Assembly: GCF_041296265.1 (NCBI RefSeq)
Contig: NC_091687.1
Location: forward strand, 101,460,001-101,524,000
Direction: 5' to 3'
From: Equus caballus
Taxonomy: Eukaryota > Chordata > Mammalia > Perissodactyla > Equidae
Length of the DNA stretch: 64,000 bases
Part shown: positions 1 to 10,985 of the stretch, piece after piece
Position numbering within the stretch: position 1 is the stretch's first letter
How the letters are laid out: each line of letters starts with the position of its first letter
Notes under the pieces: generated by a model
What the model was told of the DNA's origin: nothing
What the model saw: the letters and a program-made list of their open reading frames with translations, nothing else
Databases searched by the model: none
Translations under genes and position numbers: made by a program

Positions 1-1424
1 TTTTGAAATTTCACTCTGAAATTTTAACAAAATTATTAATGATCCTAACTGATAGGATTCAGAATTTCCAGTGATAGGCAGTATTTATTACTAAATTTAT
101 ATTATTTATTAGTAAATTACCAATACATTGGATAAGTCTCAGATTTCACACGCAAAAAACTTATAGGTCTACAATGATTTTCTCCATGAATGTGTATGAC
201 TAGTAGAAAAATAAATGTCCGTTTTATAGAGATTTATCTGTTTTCTTCCCACTCCTGACAGATGACCAGTGTGCTACGAGTGCAATAAAAGAGAGGAGAA
301 AGGGATGGAAATGCAGAAGCAGCAGCAGGCAGCAGCTGGAACACATCAAGTCCTGCATGTGTGGAGGTTGGATTTTATTCTAAGCAAAATAAAAATGCAA
401 CCTGATTTATTTTCTAAGATGAAGGTGCTGTCTGCAGGGCAAATGGCCCAGGTCATTCAAATAAATTGTAGGGAAAAGGAAGAGTTGCAGGGGATCAATA
501 GGTTAAAGAGATCTTAAAGACATATCAAGTTGAAAAAAAAGGGCAAAACTAAACTACAGTGAGTGGAGGTGTTTGCTTGGGTAATAAAGCCATAAAGAAA
601 TGCAAGAAAGTGATTAGTACAAAGGTCAGAATAACAGTTACTTTTGGGAAAAAGGAGTTGTGATGAGGACGAGGCAGATGGAGAGGACTCTGTGGGTGCT
701 CGCAGCTCTGTTTTTTGACTTGAGAGGCTGTTGCAAGGGGGTTTGTCTTTTAATAATTCACTAAATAAATACACATTTGTTTAGTGTGGTTTCCTGCCTC
801 TGTGCTTTATTTTACAACACAAAATCCAAAATCACATAATAATTGTAAAAAGTAAAGCTGTTGTGTAAAGAATAAAACGTAGAAAGCAGAAGTGGAAACA
901 GAAATCAGATTCATCACATATTTTATTGGTAAAGCTCTTGGGATCTGTTGATGGATTGAGTATCAAACAAAGGAATCAAGATTCATTCTGCATGTGTATG
1001 GTTCCTTCTACTACTACAGTGAAGAGATATTGGGCAAGAAGAAAGGACCAGCTTGGGATAGAGGAAGTAAACACAACAGCTCTATTTTGGCTTGTTAAGA
1101 AAGAGATTCACATGATGTAAGTGAAGGTGATAAGCAAGCAATTGGATATATGTGTTCAGAGCTCTTGAGAAATGTTTTGTTGGCTTGGTGATAAAAAAAA
1201 AACCAAGATCTTTTGCTTAGATAAACAATAGAGAGATTAGATAGATGGATGGGTGGATAGATAGATAGATGCCATGGTTCTGAGTAAAATCACCTGGAGC
1301 AGACACAGAACAGTGACCCACTATAGTAAAAGCAATAGAAAACAAGTTCATTTTGAATTCTTGTGTATAGAGAGAAGGCTGTGTAACGCTTAGCCCTGTA
1401 ACTGTGTCCTGAAAACTATTTTTA
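1..1424. other. Gene-free flank, no recognised gene
   Basis: AT-rich non-coding DNA. The open frames here are all below 91 codons, start at arbitrary methionines and resemble no family I know. A short mixed GATA/GGAT simple repeat lies near 1225-1270. Nothing else is recognised. Confidence 0.6.
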
Positions 1425-1640
1425 AAAATAGTTGAATATCTACTCTCTGCCAGCCACTCTAAAAGGTATTTTACATAGATTGTCTGCAATCTTCAAGGTA
1501 ATTACACATACAAGATATTGATACTTCTTTTCCCAGCTGAGGACACTGGTGCTCAGAGACATTAAGAACATTTTTCAAAGCTACATTGCTGGTGAGGGAT
1601 GAGGTCAAGATAGAAGAGTGGCTGCTCTCACTCACACTGA
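1425..1640 (-). repeat. MIR SINE remnant
   Basis: On the plus strand the order of words is that of a reversed MIR: a degraded 'ccaggcactctaaaaggt'-like block, a 'tttacatagattgtctgcaa' block, then 'gctgaggacactggtgctca' and 'aaagctacattgctggtgag'. MIRs are ancient tRNA-derived SINEs shared by mammals. This copy is heavily diverged, as expected for its age. Confidence 0.7.
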
Positions 1641-1927
1641 AGCACTTCCCTGACCACATTGCATTTCCTGAGGGAATATGCAGGAGGAATGTGAAAGGGA
1701 AGAAAGGAATATGTTTAATCATTGAAGACTTTTTTTACTGTATGTATAATAGGGCAGTGATAAATAGTCAACATGTGGACTAAGGTGGAAAGTCAGTCTA
1801 TAAGAACTTGGTCAGAATGATCTACCTTATCAGCAAATCTAAGGAGAAAGGGCACATCAATCATTTTCTCTTTGTTTGGAATGCCACTCTTTGGGATGTT
1901 GGAGGAAAGAAGAAATTCTTTGAATCT

Positions 1928-2863
1928 TTATCTTTTTTCATTAATTTTTTCCAACATTCTTCTTAGGGCACTCATCACCTCCTTGTTCCTCAAGCTATAG
2001 ATTAAAGGATTCAACATTGGGGTCACCACAGCATAGAACAGGGAGACCATCTTCTCCTGTTCTGCTGAGGAGCCAGCCGCAGGTCTCATATATGTGAAGA
2101 TGGCTGCCCCAAAGCACATGGAAACCACAGTGAGGTGGGAGGCACAGGTCTCAAATGCTTTGCGGCGTCCCTGGGCAGAGCGAATACACAGAATGGCAGC
2201 AACTATATGACCGTAGGAGAAGAGGACCAGAGAACAGGGAAGCATGATCACCAGAAATCCTGAGATGGCCACCATGACCTTGTTGAAGGAGATGTCCACA
2301 CAGGCTAGCCGTAGCACTGCTAGGGTCTCACAGGCAAAGTGATTGATAACTTTGTGACACAGAGGAAGCCGGAAGGTGATGATTGTTTCCATCAGTGAAT
2401 TCATGAAACCAGCCACCAAGCAGCCGGCAGCCAGCCCCAGGCACAGTCCTCCATGCATGATGGCTGCATAGTGAAGTGGGTGGCACACCGCCACATAGCG
2501 GTCATAGGCCATGGCTCCCAGCAGGAAGAACTCCGTGCTTGCCACTGCCAGCGAGATGGACAGCTGGAGCAAACAGCTGTGGAACGGGATGGACTTCGAG
2601 GCTGACAGGAAGTGAACAAGCATTTGTGGGACAATGCTGTTGGAATAACAGATGTCCACAAATGACAGGACACTAAGGAAAAAGTACATGGGTGTATTTA
2701 GCCTGCTGTCCATTCTGATAAGGAGGATGATGAGGAAGTTCCCCAGCATGGTCACCAGATACATGGCCAGGAAAAGAACGAAGAGGGAAACCTGAGTCTC
2801 CCAGAAGCTGGACAAGCCCAGCAGAATGAACTCACTCATCAATGTCTGGTTTTCCCTGCCCAT
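1928..2863 (-). CDS. Intact olfactory receptor, family 2 (OR2F/OR2Q-like)
   Basis: A single-exon 311-residue odorant receptor: a class A, seven-helix GPCR expected in olfactory cilia and signalling through Golf and adenylyl cyclase III. Seen directly: N-glycosylation site NQT at residues 5-7, GN in TM1 (41-42), NTPMYFFLS at about 56-64, TM3 Cys97, MAYDRYVAVCHP starting at 118, cysteines at 179 and 189, SY in TM5, KAFETCASHL in TM6 from 235 and PMLNPLIYSLRN in TM7 from 282. The usual LHTPMY has Asn for His (LNTPMY). The start is supported by the NQT site just inside the N terminus and by a splice-acceptor-like sequence (tttggtcttcag, AG at 2870-2871) six bases upstream, as expected for ORs whose 5' UTR is in separate exons. 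The closest human relative I recall is OR2F1 (LLGLSS, AIMHGGLC, LACVD). OR2Q, a human pseudogene beside OR2F, is an alternative. It is the only OR here on the minus strand. Confidence 0.93.
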   Translation of the reverse strand: MGRENQTLMSEFILLGLSSFWETQVSLFVLFLAMYLVTMLGNFLIILLIRMDSRLNTPMYFFLSVLSFVDICYSNSIVPQMLVHFLSASKSIPFHSCLLQLSISLAVASTEFFLLGAMAYDRYVAVCHPLHYAAIMHGGLCLGLAAGCLVAGFMNSLMETIITFRLPLCHKVINHFACETLAVLRLACVDISFNKVMVAISGFLVIMLPCSLVLFSYGHIVAAILCIRSAQGRRKAFETCASHLTVVSMCFGAAIFTYMRPAAGSSAEQEKMVSLFYAVVTPMLNPLIYSLRNKEVMSALRRMLEKINEKR

Positions 2864-2867
2864 GAGC

Positions 2868-2880
2868 CTCTGAAGACCAA
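2868..2880 (-). promoter_or_regulatory. Probable 3' splice site of the minus-strand OR
   Basis: Read on the minus strand, a short pyrimidine-rich stretch ends in CAG and is followed by six bases and the ATG. Mammalian OR genes usually have an untranslated first exon spliced just upstream of a single coding exon. The donor exon and promoter were not located. Confidence 0.5.
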
Positions 2881-5800
2881 ACCCTAGTTACAAATCAATA
2901 AGTACCAGATACGGATGGTGGCAGAGTGTCTTACAAGGTCATTTAGACCAAACAGCCATCTAATATTAAGCGCTGTGATTTGTCAGATTCTATGTGTCCT
3001 TCAGGGTTTGGGACCACAATAGAACCCATTGATGGGGCTCAAATTCAAGGAAAAAAGAAAATTCTTTTCTCCTTCCTTAAGTAGGAAAGGTTTTATTAAA
3101 ATTCTTAGAGATTTGAGTGAAAATGATTAACTGTAACAGGCGATTCTCTTCTGTAGAGCCAATTCCTAACCATGGGGTTTATCTAGCCCTTTGTTGGATC
3201 CCAGTTTTTCCCTCCTTACTAGCTCAAAATCCCTGTTGAATGAAACCTAACGGGTATGAACAGTTTTTAAACATCTACAGTTTTACTTCTGGATTCTCTA
3301 GCTATGAAAATGAGATAGTCAAGTTTCACCCTTTTAAAATCAGAAATTTGGGAGTTACAAGTTAGAAGGCAGCAAATCCAAAACAGATTTTTAAGTAGCA
3401 AAAAATTGTCGAGATTACATTTTAGAGTCAGTGAAAAAAAGAACAAAGACCCGCATGATCAGGCTCAGTTTTGAGAAGTCTTCACCTGCTTGTCTCTTGT
3501 CGGAGAGAGAGGATAAGAGGAAGGCACCTGCAAAGTATTTTCCTCCTTCTTTGGAAGAGCGGCAGAGCATGGGTCAACAACAGGGTATGGCTGTCAAGAA
3601 ATATGTCAAAGTCAAACATGCAGTAACTTTCCTCCTTAATATGTCATAAGAGTCAACTACTTGCCACACATATTAGCATGTTAACTAAGAGATAAGGGAA
3701 AACTGGCTGCACATTCCCGCTGAGTCTACTTGTCTGTATCCTGCATGGTGTAAGCTATGGAGACTATGGTGTGATGGAAAATAACTACTTGAAATGAACT
3801 CAGTGAAATGACTGTTGATTATCTCTTTCCGTTAACCCCCCTATATTTATCCCCATCTGAAATATTTGGCTATTTTCCCTCTTAGGAAACTTAGTTGTCT
3901 CTCATCCTTGTGCTATGCTCCCCCTTCCGTGACTCACATGACCACAAGTAACACCACAGTCTGCTCAGTACTATCCCCAAACTTTCTCATCCTGCTGATA
4001 CATTAGTATTTCAGAAAGCTCAAGGGCTCTAGTATTCAGAAATTCTCTTTGGAACTCTTAGTAACCTTGTTTGCTCCTTATTCGAATCACAAGTGATTTC
4101 TGAAAACTCGTGGACTGAACAAAGCCCACTCTCGATTTCCCACATACTTTGTCCCTCTAATTACTTGGCCCTTTGGGTAAAGAAAGCTAACCTCATGCAC
4201 AGGTGTCCCAAGGAGCTTTCCTCTGCTTGCTGAGTGTGATCAGATAGTGTCACTGAATATGCGATGAGAATCATGCTGTGTGTGGAGGGGATTCATCAGA
4301 GTGAGGGCAGCTAGCTGCAGATAAAGAGGATGCCAGAGAGCTGGATTAGGCAGGAGAGAAGGCTCTGTGGGCATTGGCATATGCTAATCCTTCCTTAGTC
4401 TGTGTATCAACTGGGCCTGATAAACCATTTCCACTCCAAGAGATTATTTATGTAAGTTACAACCAGGGGAGGCAAGAAAAGTACAAATGTTCCTTAATTC
4501 TTTAGAGTTTACTCTAGAGCTTCAAAAGGTTAGCAAGTCACTTTGTAATATTTCTATCAAAGAAAGAGGAAACCTGCCTTTTTATACCTAATGAAAAAGG
4601 AGAAGCTGGAATATGAACGTGTCACTGTCAAAGTCCTCAGGTATGAAAGAGAGAGACAAGTGATCTCAAAGGGGAAACATAAGGACATGGGACCATCAAT
4701 GGAACTTGACCACAAACAGATAATATTTTATGAGCCAGTCCTAGGAAGGTGAATGGAGTGGTCTATGATTCTGCTATAACTTATGAAACAGTTAACGTAC
4801 AGGAACTTCGCCAGCAGAGGGCTAAAAGAAAAAAAAAAGGGCAGGAGGTAGCTGATGATTATTCAATGTATTCTCAGGTACCAAATAAGGAAACCTGTTA
4901 AAAATCTGATAATGATCTCTTGGAGTTTTGAGTCTTTCATGTCTTAAAAATTAATAATAACTAGCCAAGGGCTTGACAAAAAAAATCTAGTAATCCCTCA
5001 TTTTGGGTCAATAATTCCCCTTAAAGTCCCAGGAAGATATTGATTACAAATAGAAACAGCCATGGTGAGCATATCACATTTCAGTATCATCTTCATGTTT
5101 GCCCAAGTGCCTCTCTCTGGGAGCAAATGAACTACTTTGCCAATAACCTTGCATTTCCCAGTCCAATCCTCATTACCTAGTTTCTCCATCTGTCTAAAGG
5201 GAGCGTAAATTCAAGTCTGCCCTAATTCATTAGAGGGAGGGAGGGAGGGAGGGTATAGAGTAAGGACATGATGCCAAGAATAAAAGGAATGATTTTAACC
5301 CAAAAAAAGGTTAAAAAGTAAAATTTTTAAAACATTTTTGAAAATTTCATATATAAATAAAAGTTTAAAACAGATGTTCAAAGGCAAGATGGAGGTGTTC
5401 TAACTGACAACAAGAGTAATTTAACAGCACTGCCTGCACCACCTCTCCTTTCTGGATTTGTGATTCAAGTTCCCTAAAGTTAGACATCACAAGTGTTCTT
5501 CTCAAAAAAGACGCCACTTGGAAAGCCTGAGATGTCCGAAAGACGTTAATTGGCTAAGTTGCTCTCCCCACCCCATCCCCACTTCCTTATGCATCGCCCA
5601 CACTTCTTGGAGCAACAGAAAGTTTAGTCAGTTATCCAGATGAAGTTACCGTCTGACCTTCATCGTTTAAGAATGAGCCAGTCAACACAAATCTGTCCTT
5701 TGGTCCAGATTCCAGCAGTGGGCAGGTGCTGAGGGGTGCTGTGTGGTACGGAGAACATGACCAGTACCCTGGGTGTAGTGGCTACACCCGGTGATTCCCA

Positions 5801-6540
5801 TGAATGCAGTCAAAGCCCTGTGGTAAGTGCTTCACTTCTCAGAGGTATCTGAAAGAACTTCCCCTTAGTTTGGCTACCTAAAATGTGTCTTCTTAAAACC
5901 AATTGCCAAAATGGGACACTTCTCTCTCCAGTAACCAAATTCAATCCAATTGTCACATGAGCCTAGGAAGAAGCTGTGGGTTAAGGAAACCCTGGTTTCC
6001 TGACTCATGATCTTAAGAACCTACTCGACAGCCTCTGAGCATGACTGCCCTACTCCAGGACAGGAGGCCAGCATTGCCCCAGAAGAGCGGGGCGAGGCAA
6101 GATGTGGGATTTGGAAAAAGTAGCTTTCTTTTCCCTCAGAGATAAAATCTCTGCAGGCCAATTATGCTGTGCTTGTTAGACTTCTCTGACTTCTCCTTCT
6201 CTGCATGGTGATTCTCTCACCTTAAACTCTCACCTCAACTTCAGAGAATTTGCAAATGAGAATTTAGTTTTTCCTGACCTAGAAATACGAGAAGAGAATC
6301 CACAGCCCTAGTTCCCCTGGAGACATTCTCCTAAGTCTTTGTCGAAGTTTCACTGTGAGGAAGTTGTAACTTGCCCGTGACTTTCTGTCCGTGTACTCGG
6401 GATTGAGACTATTTGACCCAAAGTGCCCACTCATTCACAGACTACCTGTGGGACCTTTGAGCAATATTTCCTATGACATGACTCTGAAGTTGTACATGAG
6501 CTATGATCAATCTTCTCTTCGCAGCTGATGCAAATATTTT
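2881..6540. other. 3.7 kb intergenic DNA, no gene seen
   Basis: No open frame above 75 codons and no recognisable exon, RNA gene or young repeat. A (GGGA)n run lies near 5234-5253 and a short A-rich tract near 4830. The promoter and 5' exons of the minus-strand OR probably lie here, but I cannot place them by eye. Confidence 0.55.
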
Positions 6541-6793
6541 GTGAGACTTTTCCCCATTTTGTCTCACTATTGGAAGGCTCCTTTTAACTGGACACTGTCA
6601 AAATATTTGACTATGTGTGTATCTAGATGTCTGCCCTCATATTCCACAAATACTATAAAAATTTATTACCCACTTAAAGCATCTCAAATTATACATCCCT
6701 TCTATTGATAGACATCTAGGTTGTTTCTAGTTTGTGGCTATTGAAACCAACACTATGAACATTCTCTTTCTCACACACACGCACACCCCCATC

Positions 6794-7042
6794 TTTTTTT
6801 TTTTTTTTTGAGGAAGATCAGCCCTGAGCTAACATCTGCTGCCAATCCTCCTCTTTTTGCTGAGGAAGACTGGCCCTGAGCTAACATCCATGCCCATCTT
6901 CCTCTACTTTATATGTGGGATGCCCACCACAGCATGCCTTGCCAAGCAGTGCCATGTCCACACCTGTGATCCAAACGTGTGGACCCTGGCCTGCCGAAGC
7001 AGAACGTGCACACTTAACGGCTGTGCCACTGGGTTGGCCCCC
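6794..7042 (-). mobile_element. ERE SINE (equine tRNA-type), reverse
   Basis: The plus strand starts with a T tract and runs through 'ctgagctaacatctgctgcc', 'ctttatatgtgggatgccca' and 'gtgccatgtccacacctgtg' to a reversed tRNA-like head ending 'gggttggcccc'. This is the two-part ERE structure, head plus 'ttagctcagggccaatcttc' body, lying in reverse. ERE families are specific to perissodactyls, which is the main clue to the organism. Confidence 0.9.
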
Positions 7043-8262
7043 ACACGTATCTTGTGTCATATATGTGTGCAATTGCTTACATTATGTGCATGTCCAGCTT
7101 TAGCTAATATTGTCAGTTTTGTTGAAACAGTTGTACCGGTTCTGTTCCCGCCAACTATGTATAAGTACTTCTTTGTTCTAACCTTTCTCTACTGTCAGTT
7201 TTTCTCATTTTAGCAATGCTATTGGGTATATAATGGTATCTTGTTGTGACTATATTTTACATTACTCTGATGACTAACAAAGTTGTGCACATTTTAAAAT
7301 ATTTATTGGCCATTTGGATATTCAATTTTCTGAGGTGGGTGTTCAATTTCTTGCCCATTTTTCCATTGGGTTATCACTCTTTTTCCTATTGATTTTAGTT
7401 CTTTACATATTTTGAATATGAGTCATTTATTGCTTATATGTACCACAAAAATTTTCTTCCAAATTGTGGCTTACTTTTTCATTCTCTTAATGGTGCCCCT
7501 GTTAAAGAGATGTACTTAATTGTTTTGTAGTTCTATTTAAATTTTAAAATGTTTCTATTTATCAACTGTTTTTCATATAGTTACTGCTTTTTTGAGTCTT
7601 GAGTGAGAAATCTTTGGCTATCCCAAATCATGAAGTTATTCTTCAAAGTTTTCTTCTGGGAACTTTCATCTTTTAGATCTTTTTTACATTTAGATCAACA
7701 ATATATCTGAAATTTATTTCTGTGTATGACATGAGATAGGAGCCCAGATTGGGTGTCCACATAGAAAATATCCTTCCTCACTATTCTCCTATGTTGACAT
7801 AGATCGAATTTCAACTTATACGTGTACATTGTTTTCTAGATTCTTTTTTCTGACCGATTGGTCTATTTATCCATTGTTGTAATGATATTACATTGTCTTA
7901 ATTACTATAGACTTATATTAAAACTTGTTTTATCGTAGTGTGAATCTTTCAACTTGACTCTACATTTCAAATTCTTTTGGCTGTTCATGGCCTTTTGAAT
8001 TTCCAATCTGATTCTAAAATTACCTTGAAAACTTCCAGGAAAAATGCTTGCTGAAATTTTTATTTGGATTCCATCTAAAAATAAATTTGGGGAGAAGTGA
8101 CATTTCTATTCTGTTGAGTATGATAGATAGTATCTTTTAAATTATATAAAAATGTAATTGGCTTTTACATCTTAAATATATACACGTGAAATGACTTTTG
8201 TGCATGGCTAGTGTCATTTCTTCTTTATATATTTGGTGAAGCCATTTAGCCTGAAGTTTTCT

Positions 8263-8510
8263 GTTTTGTTTTGTTTTTTGAGGAAGATTAGCCCTGAGCT
8301 AACCTCTGCTGCCAATCCTCCTCTTTTTGCTGAGGAAGGCTGGCCCTGAGCTAACATCTGTGCCTATCTTCCCCCACTTTATATGTGGGAGGCCTGCCAC
8401 AGCCTGGTTTGCCAAGTGGTGCCATGCCCGTACCTGGGATCTGAATGGGCGAACCCTAGGCCGCTGAATCGGAATGCGCCAACTTATTTGCTGTGCCGCT
8501 GGGAGGGCCC
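8263..8510 (-). mobile_element. ERE SINE in L1, with target-site duplication
   Basis: A reverse ERE of the same subfamily as the copy at 6.8 kb. It is flanked by near-identical 13-bp repeats, cctgaagttttct (8250-8262) and cctgaagtcttct (8510-8522), with one mismatch. This is the hallmark of L1-driven target-primed insertion. The interrupted sequence is the reversed L1, so the ERE is younger than that L1. Confidence 0.9.
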
Positions 8511-8823
8511 CTGAAGTCTTCTTTGATAGAAAATTCTTAAATATGGATTCAAATTTCTTAGTATGTATGACTGTTCTGTTTCTTCATGTGTCCCCTTTGG
8601 TAAGTTTATTTTTCCTAGGAATTTGTCTGCTTCATCTAACTTTTCAAATTTATTGTCCTAAATTTGTTGATGTCTTCTTGTATATGTTTAATGTATATAG
8701 AATCTAGGAATGTCTCTTTTTCTTTCCCGATATTGTTTGTTTCATTTGTTTCTCTGCCTTTTTTGTATTAGTCTTGGCAATGGATTACGGTTTACTATAA
8801 AATATATGTATATATATATATAT

Positions 8824-9014
8824 TTTTTTTACTGAGGAAGTTCACCCTGAGCTAACATCCATTGCCAATCTTCCTCTATTTTTTCGTATGTAGGACATTG
8901 CCATTGCGTGGCTGGTAAGTGGAGTGGGTCCATGCCCTGGATCTGAATCTGCTAACCTGGGCTGTTGAAGGCAAGCAGGTGGAACTTTAACCACTTGGCT
9001 GCAGGGCTGGGCCT
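8824..9014 (-). mobile_element. Older, shortened ERE SINE, reverse
   Basis: A T tract is followed by 'ctgaggaagttcaccctgag', 'gctaacatccattgccaatc' and a degraded head ending 'ccacttggctgcagggctgg'. It is shorter and more diverged than the neighbouring EREs. It follows a (TA)n run near 8806-8822. Confidence 0.8.
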
Positions 9015-9450
9015 TATAAAGGATTTTAATATCATTTGATGAAAGGAGAGCAACAAAGGAGTAGTCTCATCCCTTGAAAAATACTATTTAGTAGGTAACA
9101 GAGATTAGAAAAATATTGCCTCCTTCAAGAAGATAAATCTTAAAACTATGAAAGAAATGAAACATCACAAAAAAATCACCACAAAATATATGTGGAGAAC
9201 CAGAGAATGCATAGCTACTGTGAGCTATGTCCAGTATACGACAAAGAATTATTGTCCTAGGATGCTGAAAGAACCATAGATCTTGTATCAGAGCCATTTC
9301 TAAGGATTTTAGGAAACCCTACAAATAGGATCACTTATACTAAAGACAAGAAAATCTTCTAAATTTTCAAAACAGAAAGAAATACATGTGCTAAGAAAAA
9401 ATATCAAATCTACCTCACCTCTTTTAGGAGGAATGCTGGGCTGATGAAAA
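9015..9450. other. Unassigned non-coding DNA
   Basis: AT-rich sequence between an ERE and an L1 fragment, with no gene, RNA or repeat family that I can name. Confidence 0.5.
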
Positions 9451-10470
9451 GGATTTGAGTTCAGTAATGTATTTGATGGTGTTATTGGGAATTCTATCAA
9501 ATATTAAAGAACAAATTCTTTCAAATTTGCACAAGACTGTGCAAGCAAAGAAAAATAAAGGATCATATCATTACTCATTGCATGAGGTTAGGACGACTAC
9601 CATACCAAAAGTTGACTGGGAAAGAAAAAGAAAGGAAAATTACACTTCAATCTGACTCAGGAAGACAGATGGGAAGCTCTCAAACAAAATAATAGGAAAC
9701 TACATCCATTAGTCTATAAAGCTAACACATCATGACAAACTCAGTTGTATTCAAGAAGGAAAGTTTGGTTTAATATCAGAAAAAAATTGATGTTCTTAAC
9801 CATGTTAATAAAGTAAAAGGAGAAAAAATCATGTGATCATATTAATAGACACACAGAAGATAATTTTAAATTTAGCATACACTTGGGGCTGGCTCTGTGG
9901 CCAAGTGGTTAAGTTCGTGCGCTCCGCTGCAGGCAGCCCAGTGTTTTGTTGGTTCGAATCCTGAGCGCAGACATGGCACTGCTCATCAAGCCACGCTGAG
10001 GCAGCATCCCACATGCCACAACTAGAAGGACCCACAACGAAGAATATACAACTATGTACCGGCGGGCTTTGGGGAGAAAAAGGAAAAAAATAAAGTCTTT
10101 AGGAAAAAATAAATAAATTTAGCATACACTCATGATTGAAAAACAGAGAATTTACTAATCTGATAAAATACATACAGAGTAAACATCATATTTATAGCAA
10201 TTATTTCGAAAGTATTCCCTGTAATTTCAGAAACAAAACAATAATGTTGTTATATTCACCTTTGTTTAACATTATACTAATGGCTGTAGCCAGTGCAAGA
10301 ATACAGGGAAAAAAACATAATAATATGAGGATTGAAAAGAAAGTAGCAGTACAGTTATTTTATTTGCAGATTATACAATTTTCTATATAAAGAATACAAA
10401 ATAATCTATAGATAAATACGACAATTAATAAAATAATTAGGCATGGTTTTTTGATTAAATAAATCAATAT
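9451..10470 (+). mobile_element. L1 ORF2 fragment (reverse-transcriptase region)
   Basis: Plus-strand sequence follows the L1 ORF2 segment around the reverse-transcriptase core: 'tattcaagaaggaaagtttg', 'ccatgttaataaagtaaaag', 'catgtgatcatattaataga' and, after an inserted ERE, 'ttagcatacactcatgattg'. Many stops make it non-functional. The ERE at 9884-10114 sits inside it. Confidence 0.75.
9868..10130 (+). mobile_element. ERE SINE with exact 16-bp target-site duplication
   Basis: The element proper is about 9884-10114. Its tRNA-like head has A and B boxes (tggccaagtggttaag and ggttcgaatcc), followed by a body with 'ccacatgccacaactagaag' and 'tatacaactatgtaccggcg' and an A-rich tail. The flanking repeats aaatttagcatacact at 9868-9883 and 10115-10130 are identical over 16 bases, indicating a fairly recent insertion. 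This subfamily differs from the 'ttagctcagg' type seen elsewhere in the window. Confidence 0.95.
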
Positions 10471-10985
10471 CAAAAGTCATTGTGAATTCAGTTTCTGGTG
10501 ATAATGGAATAATAGTCATGGTATTTATTCTCCTACTTTAAACAACTAGAAAACTGAACAACATATATTAAACAATGGTTTTCATACATTGGACAACAGT
10601 CAATGCAAGACAGTGATTCCTGAGAGAAGGGAAACAAATGGAGTGACCCATAAGTGCCCCTGCTCACTGCCTAGGGAGAGCTTCCAGTCCACAGGATGAG
10701 GAGAGGGAACCCAAACAGAACCCATGCCCATCCTGAGTTGAGAAGACATAATTTGCGACAGAACACCAAAGAGGAGGGAGCTGCAAAGAGAGGGAGCTTT
10801 TATTGTCTGAACATGGGTATCCTTCAATCTTCTGCTGATTACTAATCTTTGAGTGTACGTGCGGAACCTGCCAAGGCCAAGGAAAGAACCGCCAGAAAGG
10901 AGCAAACAGAGTGATCTCTGGAGGTAACACGGGGCTCAGAACAGCTGATATTCTCACCGGCCGGAATGGAAAGACCTCCAACACA
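10471..10985. other. Unassigned interval between L1 fragments
   Basis: Two overlapping minus-strand open frames of 101 and 109 codons occur around 10600-10993, but they overlap in different frames and match no family I recognise. The interval probably belongs to the neighbouring L1/HAL1 5' region. Confidence 0.4.

Larger units (their letters stand above)
6541..8820 (-). mobile_element. Old L1 LINE, minus strand, interrupted by EREs
   Basis: The plus strand reads as the reverse of an L1 3' region and ORF2. Diagnostic words include 'agacatctaggttgtttcta', 'ctgatgactaacaaagttgt', 'tggccatttggatattcaat', and near 7850-8130 the reversed ORF2 phrases around 'ccattgttgtaatgatatta'. It is diverged, with many stops, and is non-functional. 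Two ERE SINEs split it. Confidence 0.75.

Noticed and set aside
2401-2673. 90-codon frame overlapping the minus-strand OR
   Set aside because: A shadow of the OR coding sequence in another frame.
6857-7213. 118-codon plus-strand frame
   Set aside because: It lies across a reversed ERE SINE and the adjacent L1. Similar frames arise over other EREs in the window.
9884-10114. tRNA-like A and B boxes suggesting a tRNA gene
   Set aside because: The boxes belong to the ERE SINE head: there is a body, an A tail and a target-site duplication, and no tRNA fold end or terminator.
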